From DASXTS01 sp036505275 (lineage in GTDB: Bacteria; Actinomycetota; Actinomycetes; Mycobacteriales; Pseudonocardiaceae): a DNA stretch of 10,521 nucleotides. The notes below the pieces were generated by a model, which saw only the letters and a list, made by a program, of their open reading frames with translations, was not told the DNA's origin and searched no databases. A program made the position numbers and the translations under genes. The stretch covers positions 1-10,521 of the forward strand of contig DASXTS010000202.1 in NCBI GenBank assembly GCA_036505275.1, read 5' to 3'. Below are positions 6,000 to 10,521 of the stretch, in pieces. Numbering within the stretch: the first letter of the stretch is position 1; every line of letters starts with the position of its first letter.

Positions 6000-8104
6000 A
6001 GGTCACCGTGCTCGGCGCCGGGCCGGCTGGGCTCTACCTGGCGATTCTGCTGGGACGCGCCGGCCGGGAGCACGAGATCACGGTGATCGAGCGCAACCAG
6101 CCGGACGCCACGTTCGGCTGGGGCGTGGTGTTCTCCCAGGACTCCCTGGCCGCGCTCCGCGACGCCGACTACCCGACCTACACCGAGATCACCGACACCT
6201 TCGCCCGGTGGGACGCCATCGACGTGTGCTACCGCGGGCGGGTGCTGCGCTCGCGCGGCCACGCGTTCTCGGCGATCCGGCGAACCCTGCTGCTGGACAT
6301 CCTGCAGCGGCGCGCCGCTGAACTGGGCGTGACGCTGCGGTTCCAGGTGGACGTCACCGATCCGTCCACGCTGCATGACGCTGATCTGGTGGTCGGGGCG
6401 GACGGGGTGAACAGCATGCTGCGCCGCGCCGATGCGCAGGCGTTCGGCAGCGTGCTGCGGCCGCAGGGCTGCAAGTACGTGTGGTTCGGCACCGACCTGG
6501 TGTTCGATGCTTTCACGTTCGTCTTCAAGCCGACCGAGCACGGCCTGTTCCAGGTGCATGCCTACCCGTTCGACGAGCAGCGCAGCACGTTCATCGTGGA
6601 GTGCCGCGAGGAGGTGTGGCGCGCGGCCGGGCTGGACGAGGCCAGCGAGGCGGACAGCATCGCGTTCTGCGAGAAGCTCTTCGCCGACGAGCTGGCCGGT
6701 CACCGGCTGTTGTCCAACCGCTCGCTCTGGCTGAACTTCCAGCGGGTGCAGTGTGCGAGCTGGCACCACGGGCGGACGGTGCTCATCGGCGACGCCGCGC
6801 ACACCGCGCACTTCTCCATCGGCTCCGGCACCAAGCTGGCCATGGAGGACGCGATCGCGCTGGCCGACGCTCTCGAGCGGCATCCGGAGCAGGTGCCGGC
6901 CGCGCTGGTGGAATACGAGCTGGAGCGCCAGCCGGTGGTCGAGCGGTTCCAGCAGGCCGCCGACACCTCGGCCGGCTACTTCGAGCGGGTCGCGGCGTAC
7001 ACGCGTTTGGAGCCGGTGCAGTTCGCGGTGAACCTGCTGACCCGCAGTGGCCGGGTCAGCCACGCCAACCTGACCCTGCGCGACCCATCCTTCGGCCGCG
7101 CCGCGGACGCCTGGTTTGCCGGCCGGGGCACCGCGATCGCGGCGCCGCCGCTGTTCACGCCGCTGCGGCTGGCCGGGGCGGTGATGCCCAACCGGGCCGT
7201 GGTGGCGTCTCGGGTGTCGGACGTCGACGGTGTTGCCGGCGCAGGCTTTGGGCTGGTGCTGACCCAGCTGGTGGCGGTCTGCCCAGAGGGCCGGGTGTCG
7301 ACGTCGACGCCCGTGGTGTCGACGGTGGACTGGCCGGCCCTGGTGGAGGCGGCGCATGCCGGCGGCGCGCTGCTGGCGGTGCAGCTCGGGCACGCCGGGG
7401 CGCGTGGGGCGACCCGGCCGGCGTCGTTCGGCGTGGACGTGCCGCTGCCGGCCGGTGAGGTGTGGCCGCTGGTGGCGGCGTCCGCGGTCAGGTACGGGCC
7501 GTACTCCGCCGTGCCGCGGCCGCTGGACGCGGCCGGCATGGCTCGGCTGTGCTCGGAGTTCGCCGCGGGCGCCGCGCTTCTGGCCGAGGCCGGCGTCGAT
7601 CTGCTGGAGCTGGACCTGGCGCACGGCCGGCTGCTCGCCGGGTTCCTGTCCTCGCTGACCAACCACCGCGACGATTCAAACGGGGGCGGGCTTGCCGACC
7701 GGCTGCGCTTCCCGCTGGAGGTCGTGTCCGCGGTGCGGTCATCCTGGCCGGCCGATCGACCCTTGGCGGTTCGGCTGACCGTCGCCGACTGGGTCGCTCG
7801 CGGTGGCCTCACCGTGGTGGACGGCATCTGCGCGGCTCGCGCTCTGGCCAGCGCTGGCGTGCACCTCGTCCATGTTGAGGCCGGTCAGAGCGTCGCCGAG
7901 GAGCCACCGTCGTACCGCCGCGGCTTTCTCACCGAACTGTCCGACCGGGCCCGCAACGAGGCCGGCGTGCCCACCCTGGTCGGCGGCTACCTCACGACCA
8001 TCGATGAGGCCAACACGGTGCTCGCCGCCGCCCGCGCCGACCTCTGCCTCCTGACCCTCGACCCGGTAGCCGCCCACGGGGCCGCCGGCGGTGGTGCGGG
8101 GTGA
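5996..8104 (+). CDS. Anthraniloyl-CoA monooxygenase-type flavoprotein with a C-terminal old-yellow-enzyme domain
   Basis: This 702-residue protein matches the two-domain 2-aminobenzoyl-CoA monooxygenase/reductase known from Azoarcus evansii, also related to salicylyl-CoA 5-hydroxylase. Residues 1-~375 are a FAD monooxygenase: the dinucleotide motif VLGAGPAG (G7, G9, G12), TFGWGVVFS, DAFTFVFKPTEHGLFQVHAY, and GDAAHTAHFSIGSGTKL at 265-281. It should hydroxylate the ring of anthraniloyl-CoA (C5 in Azoarcus). Residues ~383-702 are old-yellow-enzyme-like (PPLFTPLRLAG, VQLGHAGARG, FLSSLTNHR, ADRLRFPLEV). This half looks degenerate. The FMN-binding SPM-x-x-Y segment is not recognisable, about 13-15 residues are missing between DVDGVAG (409-415) and AGFGLV, the His-x-x-His pair reads Asp540-x-x-His543, the following Tyr is Arg545, and the end is short. 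It starts at GTG 5996 and overlaps the creatininase gene by 4 bp. Confidence 0.85.
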   Translation: MKVTVLGAGPAGLYLAILLGRAGREHEITVIERNQPDATFGWGVVFSQDSLAALRDADYPTYTEITDTFARWDAIDVCYRGRVLRSRGHAFSAIRRTLLLDILQRRAAELGVTLRFQVDVTDPSTLHDADLVVGADGVNSMLRRADAQAFGSVLRPQGCKYVWFGTDLVFDAFTFVFKPTEHGLFQVHAYPFDEQRSTFIVECREEVWRAAGLDEASEADSIAFCEKLFADELAGHRLLSNRSLWLNFQRVQCASWHHGRTVLIGDAAHTAHFSIGSGTKLAMEDAIALADALERHPEQVPAALVEYELERQPVVERFQQAADTSAGYFERVAAYTRLEPVQFAVNLLTRSGRVSHANLTLRDPSFGRAADAWFAGRGTAIAAPPLFTPLRLAGAVMPNRAVVASRVSDVDGVAGAGFGLVLTQLVAVCPEGRVSTSTPVVSTVDWPALVEAAHAGGALLAVQLGHAGARGATRPASFGVDVPLPAGEVWPLVAASAVRYGPYSAVPRPLDAAGMARLCSEFAAGAALLAEAGVDLLELDLAHGRLLAGFLSSLTNHRDDSNGGGLADRLRFPLEVVSAVRSSWPADRPLAVRLTVADWVARGGLTVVDGICAARALASAGVHLVHVEAGQSVAEEPPSYRRGFLTELSDRARNEAGVPTLVGGYLTTIDEANTVLAAARADLCLLTLDPVAAHGAAGGGAG

Positions 8105-8883
8105 GGGTGTTGGACGGCGACGGCGAACAGCTGCGATTCGAGCGGTTGACGTCGCCGGAGGTGGCGGCGCTGCGCGACGGCCAACGGACCCCGGTACTGC
8201 TGCTGCCGGTGGGCGCTGTAGAACCGCACGGGCCGCACGCGCCGCTGGCCACCGACCCGATCATCTCGGACGGCATGTGCCGCCGCGCGGCGCGCCGGCT
8301 TGCCGGCGATCCGCGGCTGCGGGTGCTGATCCTGCCGGCGCAGCCGTATGGCGTCACCCGGTACGCGGCCGCGTTCGCCGGCGCGGTCGGCATCGCCGCC
8401 GACACGCTCCAAGCCATGATCGTCGATCTGTGCGGCTCGCTGGTGGAGCAGGGGCTGCCGCACATTGTCGTGGTCAACAACCACTTCGAGCCGGAGCACG
8501 TGGCCGCGCTGCGCCGCGCCGTCGGCACGGTGCTGGACCGGTACGGCGTCCGCGTCGGTTACCTCGACCTGCTGCGCAGGGCCAATGCGGAGCGGCTGAG
8601 CGAGGAGTTCCGCGCCGGCGAGTGCCACGCCGGGCGATACGAAACGTCCCTGGTGCTGGCCGAGCACCCCGACCTGGTCGACACCGCGACCGCCGCCGCG
8701 CTGCCGCGGGTGCCGGTGGACATGGCGGCAGGCATTCGCGCCGGCCGCGCCGACTTCCTCGCCATGGGCATGGTGGACGGCTACTGCGGCTCGCCGGCCG
8801 AGGCCACCGCCGCGGAGGGCGAGGCCACGTTCGAGATCCTGACCGAGCTGCTCGTGGAGGTGATCCGCGATGTTGCGTCGTGA
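8101..8883 (+). CDS. Creatininase-family metal-dependent amidohydrolase
   Basis: This is a 260-residue cytoplasmic amidase of the creatininase fold. VGAVEPHGPHAPLATD supplies metal ligands Glu41, His43 and Asp52, and NNHFEPEH supplies His128 and Glu130. The spacing (E-x-H, then nine residues to Asp; H-x-E) matches Pseudomonas creatininase E34/H36/D45/H120/E122 as I recall it. CHAGRYETS (His176, Glu181) matches the EHGGVFETS region. All catalytic positions seem intact, so a dinuclear-metal enzyme cleaving a C-N amide bond is expected. The family includes creatininase, the FAPy deformylase of archaeal flavin/F420 synthesis and MftE; this sequence does not identify which reaction applies. In context it could hydrolyse N-formylkynurenine or a nitrogen-bearing ring product. 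It starts at GTG 8101 in a GTGA overlap with the upstream stop. Confidence 0.88.
   Translation: MRVLDGDGEQLRFERLTSPEVAALRDGQRTPVLLLPVGAVEPHGPHAPLATDPIISDGMCRRAARRLAGDPRLRVLILPAQPYGVTRYAAAFAGAVGIAADTLQAMIVDLCGSLVEQGLPHIVVVNNHFEPEHVAALRRAVGTVLDRYGVRVGYLDLLRRANAERLSEEFRAGECHAGRYETSLVLAEHPDLVDTATAAALPRVPVDMAAGIRAGRADFLAMGMVDGYCGSPAEATAAEGEATFEILTELLVEVIRDVAS
8856..8860 (+). promoter_or_regulatory. Ribosome binding site of the CoA ligase gene
   Basis: GGAGG, nine bases before ATG 8870 and inside the end of the creatininase gene, is the strongest Shine-Dalgarno sequence in the operon. It supports the ATG start with a 14-bp gene overlap. Confidence 0.65.
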
Positions 8884-10435
8884 GGACATCCCGCACCGGT
8901 TCAACCTCGCCGGCCACTTCGTCGACCGCATTGTCGAACGAGGCCGCGGCGACCGCCCGGCACTGATCACCGACAGCGCGGCTACCAGCTACGAGGAGCT
9001 TGCCGAGCTGATGAACCGGATCGGCAATGTGCTCCTCGAACTCGGCGTGCGGCGCGGCGACCGGGTGCTGCTGGCGATGTCCGACGGCGTGGAGTTCGTC
9101 GCCACCTGGTACGGCGCGCAGAAGATCGGCGCGGTGACCGCCGAGGTGTACACCTACCTGCCGGTGAAGGACTACGCCTACTTCCTGCGGTACACCGAGG
9201 CGTCCGTCGTGGTCGTCGACGCGGTGACCCTGGGCCCCATCCGCGAGGCCGCCGACGGCCACTGTGCCCTGCTGGTGGCCGGTGACGTCAACGCCGCCGA
9301 GCTGCGGCACGGCGAGCACTCCCTCGCCGTGCTGCTGGCGCAGGCCGCGCCGCGCCTGGAGGCCGCGCCCACCACGGCGGACGACGTGGCCATCTGGAAG
9401 TTCACTACCGGCAGCACCGGCGCGCCCAAGGCCTGCGTGCACCCGGCGCACAGCCCGCTGCTGTCCTTCGACTGGTACGCCCGCGGCGTCCTGGGCATCT
9501 CCCAGGATGACGTGGTGCTGCCGGTGCCCAAGCTGTTCTTCGGCTACGCCCGCGACCTGGCGGCGCTGTATCCGTTCGGCGTGGGTGGCGCCGGGGTGGT
9601 GTTCCCGGAGCGCAGCACCCCCGAGCGGATGTTCGACCTGATCGAGCGGCACCGGCCGACGATCCTGGTCAACGTGCCGACCATGATGAGCGAGATGCTC
9701 GCGCACCCCGCCGCGGCCACCGCCGACCTGAGCTGCCTTCGGCTGTGCACCTCGGCCGGCGAGGCGTTGCCGGCGGAGCTGGAGCGGCGTTGGCAGGACG
9801 CATTCGGCATTGACGTGGTCGACGGCATTGGCTCCTCCGAGGCGTACCACATCTTCATCTCGAACCGGCCGGGCGCGCCCCGGCGGCGCGGCAGCCTCGG
9901 CCCGGTGGTGCCCGGATACACCGCGCGGGTGGTCGGCGAGGACGGCACGCCGCTGCCGGACGGTTCGGTGGGTCTGCTGGAGATCACCGGCGACACCGTG
10001 GCGCTGGAGTACTACGGCGCGCCGGATAAGACCGCGGCCACGTTCATCGGCGGCCCCGATGGCCGGACGGTGCGCTCCGCTGACCTGTTCGAGCGCGACG
10101 CCGACGGCTACTTCTACTACCGCGGACGCGCCGACGACCTGCTCAAGGTGAGCGGCGTGTGGGTGGCGCCGAGCGAGATCGAGCACTGCCTGATGGGCCA
10201 CCTCGACGTGCTGGAATGCGGCGTCGTCGGCTACGAGGTCGACGGCTTGACGCGGCCCCGCGCCTTCGTCGTGCTGCGCGACGGCGCCACCGTGACAGCG
10301 TCCGAGCTGCAGGACCTGGCCCGCGCCCAGCTTTCGCCGCACAAGTACCCCCGCGACGTCCGCTTCGTCGCAGCACTCCCCCGCACCGCCAACGGCAAAC
10401 TCGACCGCCGCGCCCTCAGCACCCAAAAGCCCTAG
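8870..10435 (+). CDS. Benzoate/2-aminobenzoate-type CoA ligase
   Basis: This 521-residue ANL-superfamily adenylating enzyme is of the benzoate-CoA ligase branch: it would activate an aryl acid with ATP and form its CoA thioester. FNLAGHFVDRIVERGRGDRPA at the N-terminus is characteristic of that branch. The phosphate loop is FTTGSTGAPK at 178-187. Further blocks are KLFFGYARDLAALYPFGVGG, LRLCTSAGEALPAELERRW, VDGIGSSEAYHIFISNRPG, the hinge and CoA-side motif DDLLKVSGVWVAP (Lys426), and the catalytic C-terminal lysine Lys510 in TANGKLDRRAL. Length is normal and nothing is missing. Anthranilate is the likely substrate because TDO, kynureninase and an anthraniloyl-CoA monooxygenase-type gene surround it; benzoate or salicylate cannot be excluded from sequence. 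It is the last gene of the rightward unit. Confidence 0.9.
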   Translation: MLRREDIPHRFNLAGHFVDRIVERGRGDRPALITDSAATSYEELAELMNRIGNVLLELGVRRGDRVLLAMSDGVEFVATWYGAQKIGAVTAEVYTYLPVKDYAYFLRYTEASVVVVDAVTLGPIREAADGHCALLVAGDVNAAELRHGEHSLAVLLAQAAPRLEAAPTTADDVAIWKFTTGSTGAPKACVHPAHSPLLSFDWYARGVLGISQDDVVLPVPKLFFGYARDLAALYPFGVGGAGVVFPERSTPERMFDLIERHRPTILVNVPTMMSEMLAHPAAATADLSCLRLCTSAGEALPAELERRWQDAFGIDVVDGIGSSEAYHIFISNRPGAPRRRGSLGPVVPGYTARVVGEDGTPLPDGSVGLLEITGDTVALEYYGAPDKTAATFIGGPDGRTVRSADLFERDADGYFYYRGRADDLLKVSGVWVAPSEIEHCLMGHLDVLECGVVGYEVDGLTRPRAFVVLRDGATVTASELQDLARAQLSPHKYPRDVRFVAALPRTANGKLDRRALSTQKP

Positions 10436-10456
10436 TGCCCCTAGTGCCCTATTGCC
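10430..10456 (+). repeat. Short tandem repeat at the ligase stop codon
   Basis: The 9-mer CCCTAGTGC occurs at 10430-10438 and 10439-10447 and is followed by a decayed third unit (CCTATTGCC). The TAG stop of the ligase is in the first copy and an in-frame TAG is repeated in the second. It is probably a slippage product. Confidence 0.55.
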
Positions 10457-10521
10457 CTGTCCCCTCCCGGCGTGTCCGCGCGTTCGTACACGTGAACTTG
10501 CGGTCCAAGCACATATCGACG
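10457..10521. other. Non-coding tail of the window
   Basis: No gene is recognisable here. CGTGT (10471-10475) and ACACG (10488-10492) could form a weak 5-bp stem with a 12-base loop. There is no U-tract, so a terminator cannot be claimed. Confidence 0.3.

Noticed and set aside
5909..7666. 585-codon minus-strand open frame opposite the monooxygenase
   Set aside because: The composition is His/Arg/Gln-rich shadow sequence with no motif, while the plus strand carries clear FAD-binding signatures.
8474..10426. 650-codon minus-strand open frame opposite the CoA ligase
   Set aside because: The plus strand encodes an unmistakable full-length ligase with all motifs. The antisense frame has no recognisable domain and follows from third-position GC bias.
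10471..10492. Hairpin downstream of the ligase as an intrinsic terminator
   Set aside because: The stem is only 5 bp, with a 12-base loop and no T-run.
1..10521. CRISPR array, tRNA/rRNA genes, insertion sequences or attachment sites
   Set aside because: No regularly spaced repeats, cloverleaf-like sequence, transposase frame or terminal inverted repeats were seen. Coding sequence fills nearly all of the window.

Overview
The window is very GC-rich DNA with dense, mostly overlapping genes, GTG/TTG starts and Ala/Arg/Pro-rich proteins. It carries a membrane Ser/Thr protein kinase and a phosphoribosyltransferase-erythromycin esterase fusion of the mycobacterial Rv2030c type. All of this points to an actinomycete chromosome; the genus cannot be told from the window.

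Left part (1-3160). The window opens inside a receptor-type Ser/Thr protein kinase gene and shows the end of its catalytic domain, a linker, one membrane helix and an outer domain. Next comes a stress/dormancy-type set: a phosphoribosyltransferase-esterase fusion, an alpha/beta hydrolase, and the first codons of a DUF2267-type gene. The set is decaying. The esterase half seems to have lost an internal block in frame and a larger block with a frameshift; its old C-terminus can still be read in another frame at 2322-2375. The DUF2267 gene is reduced to about 18 recognisable codons that overlap the hydrolase stop.

Right part (3160-10435). Two divergent transcription units meet at a 33-bp gap. 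Leftward are tryptophan 2,3-dioxygenase (kynA) and a kynureninase-like PLP enzyme (kynU), joined by a stop/start overlap. Rightward are an LLM-class flavin/F420 oxidoreductase, a two-domain anthraniloyl-CoA monooxygenase-type flavoprotein, a creatininase-family metalloamidase and a benzoate/2-aminobenzoate-type CoA ligase, all overlapping by 4 to 14 bp. Together they suggest tryptophan -> N-formylkynurenine -> kynurenine -> anthranilate -> anthraniloyl-CoA -> ring-hydroxylated product. No classical kynurenine formamidase is present; the creatininase-family enzyme is the only amidase and is a candidate for that step.

The most interesting points are: (1) the CoA-dependent tryptophan/anthranilate gene set with an unassigned amidase and an unassigned LLM enzyme; (2) an apparently degenerate old-yellow-enzyme domain in the monooxygenase, which should change the product; (3) a perfect 6-4-6 palindrome in the 33-bp divergent gap whose two arms each read as a -10 element placed for leaderless or nearly leaderless transcripts; and (4) repeated internal deletions in neighbouring genes. 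After 10435 only about 86 bases remain, with a short tandem repeat and no recognisable gene.
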